7,944 bases of DNA from Flavobacteriales bacterium UBA972 (GCA_002292855.1 DBBY01000039.1:20349-28292), one strand, 5' to 3'; shown: positions 1 to 6,716, numbered from the stretch's first letter. Notes: generated by a model from the sequence alone, not told the origin. Numbers and translations are program-made.

Positions 1-480
1 TTTGTGCACCCCTGGGACATGATGGGCAGCGACGACATGAAGCGCTATTGGCTTCCGTGGTTGGTCGGAATGCCCGCAGAATCCAGCCGTGCCCTATGCT
101 CCCTGATTTTTGGCGGCGTACTGGAGCGGCTCCCTTCGCTGCGCGTGGCCATCGCCCACGGCGGCGGATCCTTCCCGGCAACTCTAGGCCGAATTCAGCA
201 CGGCTTCGACGTGCGGCCTGACCTGGTAGCGGTGGACAACGCGGTTCCGCCTACCGAATACCTCGGCAAGTTTTGGGTCGACAGCCTGGTGCACGATCCG
301 CACGATTTGGCCAACTTAATGCGCCTAGTCGGCGACGATAAGATTGTGATGGGTTCCGACTACCCCTATCCCTTGGGCGAGGCCGTTCCGGGCGAATTAG
401 TTCGGAGCATGCCCTGGTCCGACGCGGTCAAATCCAAAGTGCTTCGCCACAACGCCGAGGCCTGGCTCTACGGCAAATAG
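1..480 (+). CDS. 2-amino-3-carboxymuconate-6-semialdehyde decarboxylase (ACMSD), C-terminal part
   Basis: This is an amidohydrolase-2 family decarboxylase that converts 2-amino-3-carboxymuconate semialdehyde to 2-aminomuconate semialdehyde in the kynurenine pathway. It draws substrate away from quinolinate and NAD synthesis towards complete breakdown. The frame is open to the left edge, so the N-terminus is missing, including the HxH zinc motif. The remaining 159 residues are about half of the usual 330 or so. Visible family signatures are VHPWD (its His, codon 7-9, corresponds to a zinc ligand), YWLPWLVGMPAE, AHGGG (catalytic His at 157-159), RPDL, DSLVHDP and GSDYPYPLGE (zinc-ligand Asp at 358-360). 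The order and spacing match animal and bacterial ACMSD. The gene ends at TAG, 17 bases from the convergent dioxygenase gene, which makes the substrate precursor. The valine at 4-6 is an internal codon of the truncated gene, not a start. The family call is firm; exact substrate use follows from similarity and context. Confidence 0.93.
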   Translation, partial: FVHPWDMMGSDDMKRYWLPWLVGMPAESSRALCSLIFGGVLERLPSLRVAIAHGGGSFPATLGRIQHGFDVRPDLVAVDNAVPPTEYLGKFWVDSLVHDPHDLANLMRLVGDDKIVMGSDYPYPLGEAVPGELVRSMPWSDAVKSKVLRHNAEAWLYGK

Positions 481-497
481 TAGCTAGTAACCAGCTG

Positions 498-1016
498 CTA
501 GGTGAAGCGCGGATCCGTTTCCATTACGTGGCCGCAGCTTTTGCAGGTACGCTTGGTTTCGCTGCCGTAGAACTCCTTGAAGTGCGGCAAAAAGTCCGTT
601 TCAATATTGTGCAGCTCAAAGTATGCGGCGTGCAGGGGCTTGTTGCAGGACTCGCAGAACCACAGGAGGCCGTCCGTGAATCCCTTGCCAGCGCGCTTGC
701 GCTCGATGACCAGGCCGATGCTGCCCGCTTCGCGCATGGGGGAGTGCGGCGTTTTGGCGGGGCAGACAAACATGTCGCCGGCCTCGAGCACATGGTCCAC
801 GTGCTTGCCGTCGGTATGGGTTCGCACCGTGATTCGACCCTCTAACTGATAAAAAACCTCTTCGGTCTCATTGTAGTGGTAGTCCTTGCGGGCATTAGGG
901 CCTGCAACGACCATTACGATGTAGTCCTCAGAATCGGGAGTGAGGTTTTTGTTGCCGACGGGCGGCTTGAGCTCGTGGCGGTGCTCTTCGAGCCAGCGGT
1001 GGAAGTTGAATACCAT
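498..1016 (-). CDS. nbaC: 3-hydroxyanthranilate 3,4-dioxygenase
   Basis: This cytoplasmic iron(II) cupin dioxygenase opens the ring of 3-hydroxyanthranilate to give 2-amino-3-carboxymuconate semialdehyde, the substrate of the neighbouring ACMSD. At 172 residues it is the usual length of the bacterial single-domain form. The iron ligands fit H47, E53 (in the HYNETEEVFYQLEG cupin motif) and H91 (CPAKTPHSP). R43, R95 and E105 are in the right places for substrate binding. The second, rubredoxin-like metal site of bacterial enzymes is intact as two CxxC pairs, C121/C124 and C158/C161. The start is supported by the family-typical opening (FNFHRWLEEHRHELKPPVGN) and by a -7-like octamer just upstream. 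It is transcribed divergently from padR and convergently with the ACMSD gene, so the two pathway genes are adjacent but not co-transcribed. The symbol follows the bacterial nba naming; kynurenine-pathway annotations may use other names. Confidence 0.96.
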   Translation of the reverse strand: MVFNFHRWLEEHRHELKPPVGNKNLTPDSEDYIVMVVAGPNARKDYHYNETEEVFYQLEGRITVRTHTDGKHVDHVLEAGDMFVCPAKTPHSPMREAGSIGLVIERKRAGKGFTDGLLWFCESCNKPLHAAYFELHNIETDFLPHFKEFYGSETKRTCKSCGHVMETDPRFT

Positions 1017-1020
1017 ATCC

Positions 1021-1028
1021 CTAAGGTA
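1021..1028 (-). promoter_or_regulatory. Putative -7 element of the 3-hydroxyanthranilate dioxygenase gene
   Basis: Read on the minus strand, TACCTTAG matches the Bacteroidota -7 consensus TAnnTTTG at five of the six specified positions. It is followed by GGAT and then the ATG. No matching TTG -33 box was found 17-23 bases upstream. The very short spacing would give a leaderless or nearly leaderless message. The evidence is modest for this site alone but stronger together with the same arrangement at three other genes in the window. Confidence 0.35.
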
Positions 1029-1070
1029 GGCAACGGGCAGGTTGTGCGGAGCGGCTTTGGCACACTTTTA

Positions 1071-1091
1071 GTACTATGTCAAACAAAGTAC
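1071..1091. promoter_or_regulatory. Inverted repeat, candidate PadR operator
   Basis: The two 9-base arms, GTACTATGT and ACAAAGTAC, are separated by CAA. They are complementary except for one A/A mismatch at 1076/1086. The site lies in the divergent region between the dioxygenase gene and padR, just upstream of the presumed padR -7 element. Dimeric PadR proteins bind such palindromes upstream of their own genes, so autoregulation of padR-pspC is the natural reading. Control of the dioxygenase gene as well is possible but less likely, because the repeat lies about 55 bases from its start. The dyad is seen directly; the binding protein is inferred. Confidence 0.6.
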
Positions 1092-1104
1092 CAAGCTTTA
1101 TGTA

Positions 1105-1112
1105 TATCTTTG
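1105..1112 (+). promoter_or_regulatory. Putative -7 element of padR-pspC
   Basis: TATCTTTG is a perfect match to the Bacteroidota -7 consensus TAnnTTTG. It ends five bases before the ATG at 1118, so the transcript would begin at or very near the start codon. No clear TTG -33 box lies 17-23 bases upstream; the candidate operator dyad occupies that area, which would fit repression by blocking polymerase. Confidence 0.55.
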
Positions 1113-1117
1113 CATTA

Positions 1118-1444
1118 ATGAATACTGAAAACGCACGGGCGCAAATGCGCAAAGGGGTCCTCGAGCTCTGCGCGCTTCGGGTTTTAGGACGCGGAGAGGC
1201 ATACGCCTCAGGCATTTCTGAAGCACTGAAGCAGGCAGACTTGCTCGTGGTCGAGGGTACGCTCTACCCGCTACTCACCCGAATGAAGAACGCAGGATGG
1301 CTGGAGTACCGCTGGGAAGAATCCAAGTCGGGCCCACCCCGCAAGTACTACCAGCTCACCGAAGAGGGGCGCAATCTTCTCGAGGCGCTCAATCAAGAAT
1401 GGACCGGATTTGTAGACGCAGTAAACTCTCTTAAGAACTCATGA
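1118..1444 (+). CDS. PadR family transcriptional regulator
   Basis: This small winged-helix DNA-binding repressor has 108 residues from the chosen start, typical of the short PadR-s2 class. The N-terminal helix and HTH run through MRKGVLELCALRVLG and GEAYASGISEALK. The wing region contains VVEGTLYPLLTRMKNAGWL followed by the hallmark YRWEES-SGPPRKYYQLTEEG (about residues 64-84). A C-terminal helix (85-105) provides the dimer interface. An upstream in-frame ATG at 1076 would add 14 residues, but it lies inside the inverted repeat and upstream of the -7 element. The family usually opens MNTEN-AQMRKG, so 1118 is preferred. The stop overlaps the pspC-like start as ATGA, implying translational coupling. 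The likely role is autorepression and control of the adjacent membrane protein, released by an envelope-related signal. The effector is unknown. Confidence 0.93.
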   Translation: MNTENARAQMRKGVLELCALRVLGRGEAYASGISEALKQADLLVVEGTLYPLLTRMKNAGWLEYRWEESKSGPPRKYYQLTEEGRNLLEALNQEWTGFVDAVNSLKNS

Positions 1445-3000
1445 AAAAAACTATTGACATCAACCTTGGGGGCCTTCTTTTTCACCTTGACGAGGACGCC
1501 TATGCCATGCTTTCGGCCTACCTCGAAGCCCTTCGCCGCCACTTGGCTGCGACCGAAGGCCGTGAGGAGGTGCTCGCCGACATCGAAGCGCGCATTGCCG
1601 AACTGTTCAGCCAGTATGCCTCAGGAAGTTCCAAGGTCGTTACCGCCGCGAACGTGCAGGCGGCGATGAGCACTTTGGGCCAGCCCCAAGACTTCGGTCC
1701 CGAGGCAGAGGGAGGGTCCGCTTCTGAATCGTCGTCAGAACCGTCGTCAGAATCCAAGGACCGCCGCCGTCGCCTCTACCGCGACGCAGACGACAAGGTC
1801 ATTGGAGGTGTCTGCGCCGGATTTGCCAACTACTTCAGCATCGATGTAGTTGTGGTGCGTGTAGTATTTCTCGTCCTTGGTTTTTTTACGGGCTTCGGTT
1901 TTATTCTCTACCTGATTTTGTGGGCCGCGACCCCCAAGGCTGTTACTCCCGCAGAGCGACTTGCCATGAAGGGCAAGCCAGCAACCTTTGAGAATATTCG
2001 CAAGACCGTCGAAGAAGAATTCAGAAACGTCGAAAGCAAAATAAACAATGCCGAGAGCCGGCGCAAAGTCCGCAATGCAAGCAATAGCGTTGGGGACTTC
2101 ATTGCTTCGGTTGTTCGGGGACTAGCGCGCTTTTTTGGAATGCTGTTTCTGGTTTTTGCCCTTCTGCTTGGTGCGGGCATTTTAATCGCAGTATTTGGCA
2201 ACGGCATCTTGCACGAAGACGCTCAGGTCTCCGTGACCGAGCTCCTGGATATTCTCTTGCCGGCGGGCGGTTTTGGCAAGGCCTACTTCTGGACGGCCAC
2301 GGCACTCGTACTCATCGGTCCCTTGGTCGCCCTTCTGCTCTTGGCATTGCGTCTGCTATTTCGCCAGCAAGGCCTTGTTCAGCGCGGACTCTTGGGGGCC
2401 GCGATGATTCTTTCGGTGGGCGGAATCGTCATGATGGCTCTTCTCGGGGCTCGAATTGGCTCGGAGTTTCGCGAAGAAGCCTCGGTGGTGCATTCCGTGC
2501 TGCTGCCGGAGCAGGTTCAAACCTGGAATCTTACCATGGAATCAACGGCCGTCAACGGCGGAGTCGAGTTCAATTTCAACGACGACGATCTCGACGAATC
2601 CTCTTGGATTCTCACCGACGATCGGGTATACTATGAGGGCATAGAAATCGACCTGCAGCCCACAGTGCGCGACAAGCCAAGCCTGGAATGGACCGCCGAA
2701 GCCCAAGGTGGTTCTCGGCGTGCCGCTCGCGAACGCGCCGGCGGAATTGACTTTGAGGTTCGCACAGACAGCACTGGCCAAATCGTTGTGGGCGACCTTT
2801 TGAGTTATGCCAAGGCAGATCGATTCAGGGGGCAAAGAGTCCAACTCACCCTTTACCTGCCCATAGGGCATAGTGTGTTTTTGGATGCGACGACGGTTCC
2901 ATACCTCGACGATGTGTCCAATACCGAAGACATTTGGGACGGGCACATGGGCGGCAAGACCTGGCTCATGACCGACCAAGGCTTGGCCGAGTTCAAATAG
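1441..3000 (+). CDS. PspC-domain membrane protein, candidate envelope-stress factor
   Basis: This is a 519-residue inner-membrane protein. Residues 1-85 form a charged, mostly helical cytoplasmic domain (MKKTIDINLGG, then helices around EGREEVLADIEARIAELF) typical of long Bacteroidota PspC proteins. A Ser/Glu linker (91-106) follows, then the PspC domain at about 109-168 (RRLYRDADDKVIGGVCAGFANYF and a hydrophobic stretch 136-163). A charged helical segment (181-212) leads to further membrane segments near 231-252, 283-307 and 317-336. The C-terminal 180 residues are soluble, rich in beta-type patterns, and end in GKTWLMTDQGLAEF. They resemble the toast-rack-like domains that follow PspC in related proteins and would lie outside the membrane if the segment count is right. 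It overlaps padR by four bases. PspC proteins take part in phage-shock or Lia-like membrane-stress responses; the exact function here is inferred. No pspA or pspB homologue is present in the window. Confidence 0.9.
   Translation: MKKTIDINLGGLLFHLDEDAYAMLSAYLEALRRHLAATEGREEVLADIEARIAELFSQYASGSSKVVTAANVQAAMSTLGQPQDFGPEAEGGSASESSSEPSSESKDRRRRLYRDADDKVIGGVCAGFANYFSIDVVVVRVVFLVLGFFTGFGFILYLILWAATPKAVTPAERLAMKGKPATFENIRKTVEEEFRNVESKINNAESRRKVRNASNSVGDFIASVVRGLARFFGMLFLVFALLLGAGILIAVFGNGILHEDAQVSVTELLDILLPAGGFGKAYFWTATALVLIGPLVALLLLALRLLFRQQGLVQRGLLGAAMILSVGGIVMMALLGARIGSEFREEASVVHSVLLPEQVQTWNLTMESTAVNGGVEFNFNDDDLDESSWILTDDRVYYEGIEIDLQPTVRDKPSLEWTAEAQGGSRRAARERAGGIDFEVRTDSTGQIVVGDLLSYAKADRFRGQRVQLTLYLPIGHSVFLDATTVPYLDDVSNTEDIWDGHMGGKTWLMTDQGLAEFK
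1729..1752 (+). repeat. In-frame 12-base tandem duplication in the PspC-protein linker
   Basis: Two 12-base units, TCGTCGTCAGAA and CCGTCGTCAGAA, stand side by side and differ only in their first base. They encode SSSE and PSSE in a Ser/Glu-rich linker between the N-terminal domain and the PspC domain. This looks like recent slippage in a flexible, length-tolerant linker and has no obvious regulatory meaning. Confidence 0.75.
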
Positions 3001-3030
3001 CCTTTGGGCGCTTTTTGGCGCGGACTCAAG

Positions 3031-4182
3031 CTAGGGAAGCCGGAAGGCAACCGCGTTTTGCCCGCAGCGAACTAAGGCAAGTCCGTCGCTGTGCAGGGCG
3101 AGCGGAGACAGTTCGTCTTCGGTTAAAAGCACGGCACTAGGTTTATCAAAGTTCCACATATACAGTGATTTGCGGTAATTAAATACCCATGGGAAGGGGG
3201 ACCATCGGTCCAGCCAAAGGGGATCAATTCTTCCTTGTGCCCTTTCGTTTCCCGTCGCAGGGTCAAGCCGAATCCACCATCCTCGGCTGCTGAGCAAGTC
3301 CCAACTTTGCGGGTCGGGACGCAGTCCGTGGACGCCAAAGTCGAATCCGCCCGGCAGAGGACGGGCCCAAATCCGCGCGCCGCGGTTGAGGTCAAAGGCC
3401 AGTGCGCTGTCTTGGCTAGCAAAGACTAGGGTAGCGCCCCGCACTGCCGGGGGGTGCCCCGTGCCGTCGCCACCCACTAGCTTAGCCTGGTGCAACTGAC
3501 CCCGGTCGGTCCACCAGAGCTGGCAGTGATCGCCCGTTCTGAGCACGGCATACCATCCGCGCTTCCACCAGCCGGACGCATCAAAAAGTCCCTTGGCGCT
3601 GGGCGCGGTTGCCGCGGCGGTCCACTGGTTTTGCTTCCATTCGAGCACCTGGTTCTTTGCCGCCCCGGCAGAACTGGAATCGCTTCGCCAACTCAGCATC
3701 AGCGCCCCATCGTCGCTGAGGGATCCGGACCTAAAACTCGCCCCTCCACTGGGGTAGGGCAGCAGGTCCATTCCCCCGTCGGCCTTGAGCACCGCGGCGG
3801 AATACGCGCCAAACAGTGCAAGACCGTAGTCGCTCCCCGCGACGCTCTCCTGGCCCCAAGACAGGCTCTCAAAACCCGCAGGCCAAGCCCAGGTCGCAAG
3901 GGTACTGCCGTCTCTGCAATTAAGCCAAATCAAGGAATCTCCGTGGCCAAACACCGCCCCCTTCACCCCGTCTGCAGGGCGATTCAATTCATAAGGCCCA
4001 AACTCAGACGGCCCAATGCCCCGAGACCATTGCTGCACCGGCTTGAGGGGGCTGATCGGAACGCCCTCGGGCTTGCTGCAGCCCCCCGTGAGCGCCGCGG
4101 CAAGGCAGGTCCAGAACCAACCTCGAGCAAACCCCGCCCGGCGCCCTGGCAGCGCCCCACCCAAGGAATCAGACCCGCTCAT
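3031..4182 (-). CDS. Lipoprotein, probable beta-propeller, function unknown
   Basis: This is a 383-residue protein of unknown function. After a basic N-region (R14, R15, R20) comes a hydrophobic stretch and a lipobox-like LTGGC with C35, so it is probably lipidated and anchored in the envelope. Thr at -3 and Gly at -2 are slightly unusual. The mature part is rich in Trp, Gly and Asp with repeated beta-strand patterns. The segment GATLVFASQDSALAFDLN then GARIW (249-272) reads like a PQQ/WD-type propeller blade. Similar but weaker units occur around 74-100 (DSLIWLNCRDGSTLATW), 293-311 (SWDLLSSRGWWIRLDPATG) and 363-382. No catalytic motif was recognised, so a binding or scaffold role is likelier. 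The start is fixed by a four-base ATGA overlap with the upstream hydrolase gene, which implies co-translation. A longer frame reaching 4449 is rejected because it would run through the hydrolase gene and bury the lipobox. Confidence 0.8.
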   Translation of the reverse strand: MSGSDSLGGALPGRRAGFARGWFWTCLAAALTGGCSKPEGVPISPLKPVQQWSRGIGPSEFGPYELNRPADGVKGAVFGHGDSLIWLNCRDGSTLATWAWPAGFESLSWGQESVAGSDYGLALFGAYSAAVLKADGGMDLLPYPSGGASFRSGSLSDDGALMLSWRSDSSSAGAAKNQVLEWKQNQWTAAATAPSAKGLFDASGWWKRGWYAVLRTGDHCQLWWTDRGQLHQAKLVGGDGTGHPPAVRGATLVFASQDSALAFDLNRGARIWARPLPGGFDFGVHGLRPDPQSWDLLSSRGWWIRLDPATGNERAQGRIDPLWLDRWSPFPWVFNYRKSLYMWNFDKPSAVLLTEDELSPLALHSDGLALVRCGQNAVAFRLP

Positions 4183-5744
4183 CGCGTTGGGGTGGCAAAA
4201 AAGGCTCCGCCCGCGACCTGGCCGTTCATCAGGCGGTTGAGGACCAAGCGGGTAGTCGACGAATTGCGCATCTGCTGGTGGTTGGTTCCGGGCATTAAAA
4301 TAGAAGCCACGGCACCCTGAAGCTGGCCTGCGGACTCCGCCAAAACCACCCCGTCGCTGGGCTTCTCCACGAGCGCGTAATCGTAGCGCGGGATGGTAAT
4401 GCAACCGTCGTCGCCCGAGCAGTCCGAGGCATTGGCCACCGGGAACCAACTCGGATTATTGGGGTCGTCAAGGCAGCGGCACCAAAAGCCATTGGCATTC
4501 AAAGTCATGCTCCGTGCCCCAATAAGCTGCTTGTAGCTGTTGTTGGCGTCGAGGTACCAAGCAGCAGCCTTATCGGCAGCGGCGGCCTCGCGCTCCGCCT
4601 GTATGGCCTGCCATTCCGCAATAAGGGCGCCCACCAAGGTTGGCGACAAAATCCATGCCCAGGTGCGCAGGTTTTGGGCCCGCTGAAGCGCGTCGGAGGC
4701 CTGGCTCTCGTGGCGGTCGAACTGCTGCGAGGCAAAGGTGACGAGCTCTTGGTCGGCGTCCATGGCAAAGGGATTGCTCGCAAGGGCAAGGCCGACGGAA
4801 TCGGTGGCCAGCATTGAAGTGGCGGTTCGCCAAAAAACTGGCTCGTCCTCAACCCCATAAGCCAGGACCACCGGCACCGAAGGCGTTCGCTTGCCAAGCC
4901 GCTTTGCCAAGGGCGCATTGGGAAAAAGCTCCACCATGCCGGGGCTGTTGAACTTTTTGAGGGCAAAGGGCACAAAGCTGCTGCCGAGTCCGCAAGTTTG
5001 GTCCACCGCGTTGCGCAGCAAGGGGTCCAGGCCCGGAATCCAGCGCATCGCAGGGAACTGCGGCGCCCACAAGCGCGGATTGCTCAGGGTAATGCAGGCA
5101 TCCTCCACAAAGGCCACCGCAAGGTTATCGCCCGACGGATGCAGGGCCTGGGCCATATAGGCTCCGTTCACGGCCGACCCAAAGGCAATGATTCCCCCAA
5201 ACTGACGGTCAAAAACGTAGCGGTGCTGGTACAAACTGTCCAGCAGCAGCGAGAGCACGCCCCCGTAGGAATGCCCCACTAGAATGTTGTCTTCGACAAA
5301 AATATTTTGGGCTGCAGAAGCCGCCGCTCCGACCGAACTGAGGTAGGCGTCAATGTCCATGGCCGAGGCCAGCGCGTTCCCGTTTTGCCAATAATGGTGC
5401 GGATTGAGGTAAACCACCTGCCGCGCCGGGTAGCCAGCACTTCCTTGAAAGGCAGTGCGGGCGGCAAGCAGGTTCCAGCTGTCGGAACTTCCGCCGAGTC
5501 CGTGCAGAAAGTGCAGGATGCGGTAGCCCGTCGTCGCGGTTTTTCCGGCCCAGGAGAGGTTGGGCGCAGGGAGAATAGGGGACTCCCATGCAATGGGCCC
5601 CGAAGGCAGGCTCGGGAGCGTGCCCGGATCGCTGCAGGGCTGGGCTGATGCCGACCAAGAGAGCATGAGGCTCAGGGCGGCAATGAGCCCAACGACCAGG
5701 GCAATGGGTTTAGAAGATTGGGTGCGCGGGCTAGAAGTGGGCAT
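4179..5744 (-). CDS. Exported alpha/beta hydrolase (lipase/esterase-like)
   Basis: This is a 521-residue serine hydrolase with an N-terminal signal peptide: hydrophobic core about residues 13-30 and probable cleavage after ASA near residue 34. HGLGG at 81-85 fits the oxyanion-hole loop. GHSYGG at 157-162 is the nucleophile elbow with Ser159. The best candidates for the rest of the triad are an acid in AYGVEDEP (Asp300 or a neighbour) and His489 in GTNHQQM. Between roughly 330 and 480 is an insertion holding an Ala/Glu-rich helix (about 374-396) and a four-cysteine patch (C422, C424, C442, C448) that could form disulfides outside the cytoplasm. The order of motifs resembles PGAP1-like or lipase-type hydrolases, but the substrate cannot be read from the sequence. 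An upstream ATG at 5783 would overlap the preceding gene; the ATG at 5744 places the signal peptide at the N-terminus. It is the middle gene of a three-gene unit. Confidence 0.85.
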   Translation of the reverse strand: MPTSSPRTQSSKPIALVVGLIAALSLMLSWSASAQPCSDPGTLPSLPSGPIAWESPILPAPNLSWAGKTATTGYRILHFLHGLGGSSDSWNLLAARTAFQGSAGYPARQVVYLNPHHYWQNGNALASAMDIDAYLSSVGAAASAAQNIFVEDNILVGHSYGGVLSLLLDSLYQHRYVFDRQFGGIIAFGSAVNGAYMAQALHPSGDNLAVAFVEDACITLSNPRLWAPQFPAMRWIPGLDPLLRNAVDQTCGLGSSFVPFALKKFNSPGMVELFPNAPLAKRLGKRTPSVPVVLAYGVEDEPVFWRTATSMLATDSVGLALASNPFAMDADQELVTFASQQFDRHESQASDALQRAQNLRTWAWILSPTLVGALIAEWQAIQAEREAAAADKAAAWYLDANNSYKQLIGARSMTLNANGFWCRCLDDPNNPSWFPVANASDCSGDDGCITIPRYDYALVEKPSDGVVLAESAGQLQGAVASILMPGTNHQQMRNSSTTRLVLNRLMNGQVAGGAFFATPTR

Positions 5745-5757
5745 GATTAGAAATACT

Positions 5758-6600
5758 TTAAAGTTGAATAAAACTACTGGCATAGGTTTGATTACCTAAC
5801 TGAATTTGAATGGTATACCGACCCGAAGTCAGTCCCTTCGGATTCCAGGTAAGCGGCAGGGTTCCCTGCGGGGGCTGCTCGGCAGTCAGGCGGCCGAAGG
5901 AATCCACGCATCGCAAAGCCGTGGGCCAAATTCCTGCGGAACCTTCCAACGAAACCTGCAGTTCCTGCAGTCCTCTTGGGTTGGGTTGCAGGCTTAAACT
6001 GGGTGGGGATTCCGCGCCAGAGGGCCCGTAGCCAACCAGGGTGCTGCGTTCGGTGAGGGACCAGTCCTGCATGCACAGTCCGTTCAGGGTGCTGCGGCTA
6101 AAAATCCGCTCCTCGGCAGCCACAGACCAGCGGTTCCCCGAGGGCCTCCAGCTGAAGGCAATGCTGCTGTCGCCCTTGGAATAGACCTGCTGGGGCGTCG
6201 CGCTGCGCCAGGTGAGGGTCCATCCCGACCCCAGCTCCATGGCTTCGTCAAGCCGAACTCCCTCAGGGGGAATGCTGCTTCGCATGGGCGGCGACCCGAG
6301 CTGCTCGGCAGGGGCCGGGGGGCTGCCCATCCAGTCTTCCCGCGGGCTCAAGAGCACTTGGCTCGAGGTGAGTTCGCGCCCATCGGGGTCGGTCCACCAC
6401 TGGCGGGCGGTGCGGGTTTCGCGCATTTTCAGGGCCTCGAGATCCCAGGGAAGGAGGTAGGCAGTATCGGCCAAATCGCTTAAGCGACTGCCGCGAAGGG
6501 TGGTCTCGGTGGCCGTCCAAAAGCTGGATTGGGCGCTTGCCGAGTGCGATAGGGTTATGGCCATCAGGGACCAAGCGGGGAATAGTAGTGCGTGCTTCAT
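5758..6600 (-). CDS. Secreted protein with T9SS-type C-terminal sorting domain, function unknown
   Basis: This 280-residue protein starts MKHALLF and has a signal peptide ending near SASAQ (residue 24). The body (25-195) has no recognised domain. It is Trp- and Ser/Thr-rich with a Pro-rich stretch at 94-113, and contains C176 and C231 but no catalytic signature. The last 80 residues match the layout of a type A T9SS sorting domain: LQPNP (204-208), a hydrophobic strand, ALRCVDSFGRL (228-238, matching the usual vyD-lGr strand), LPLTW-GL-SGRYTIQI (248-266, the L-L-L-aGvY strand) and a final strand YASSFIQL. Such domains are removed as cargo crosses the outer membrane and is attached or released. 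This copy is somewhat divergent. An ATG at 6618 would add six residues (MGQLWP); 6600 is preferred because of the basic signal-peptide N-terminus and the octamer upstream. It heads the minus-strand unit, ending 13 bases before the hydrolase start. Confidence 0.75.
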   Translation of the reverse strand: MKHALLFPAWSLMAITLSHSASAQSSFWTATETTLRGSRLSDLADTAYLLPWDLEALKMRETRTARQWWTDPDGRELTSSQVLLSPREDWMGSPPAPAEQLGSPPMRSSIPPEGVRLDEAMELGSGWTLTWRSATPQQVYSKGDSSIAFSWRPSGNRWSVAAEERIFSRSTLNGLCMQDWSLTERSTLVGYGPSGAESPPSLSLQPNPRGLQELQVSLEGSAGIWPTALRCVDSFGRLTAEQPPQGTLPLTWNPKGLTSGRYTIQIQLGNQTYASSFIQL

Positions 6601-6604
6601 GGGC

Positions 6605-6612
6605 CAAAGCTG
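6605..6612 (-). promoter_or_regulatory. Putative -7 element of the T9SS-cargo gene
   Basis: Read on the minus strand, CAGCTTTG matches TAnnTTTG except for the first base. It is followed by GCCC and the ATG at 6600. No -33 TTG box lies at the right distance. If real, it drives the three-gene minus-strand unit from a leaderless start and supports 6600 over 6618 as the start codon. Confidence 0.35.
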
Positions 6613-6716
6613 CCCCATCCCGCCGGGCCCTAATCGTGTTTAAACGAAAGCCAACGGCCCCCTCTGAAATACCCTTAAACGCCGCTAAGCCAGGGCGCAA
6701 ATTGGCAATTATACCC

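Noticed and set aside
481..500. Possible hairpin between the ACMSD and dioxygenase stop codons
   Set aside because: The TAGCT and AGCTGCTA arms pair only with a bulge and no T-run follows; this may be chance.
1076..1117. 14-codon extension of padR from an upstream ATG
   Set aside because: It lies in the operator-like dyad and upstream of the -7 element, and the PadR family normally starts at the MNTEN segment.
2542..2979. A 145-codon minus-strand frame inside the PspC-protein gene
   Set aside because: It is fully antisense to a gene with clear domain support, and no recognisable motif or promoter was seen.
3001..3030. Possible bidirectional terminator between the two convergent genes
   Set aside because: Only a four-base GCGC/GCGC stem around a T-rich loop is visible, with no following U-tract on either strand; this is too weak to call.
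3490..4320. A 276-codon plus-strand open frame opposite the lipoprotein gene
   Set aside because: It lies antisense to the lipoprotein and hydrolase genes, has a Pro/Arg-rich composition typical of shadow frames in GC-rich DNA, and shows no family motif.
4183..4449. N-terminal extension of the lipoprotein frame
   Set aside because: It overlaps the well-supported hydrolase gene in another frame, is Arg/Gly/Pro-rich, and would place the lipobox in the middle of the protein.
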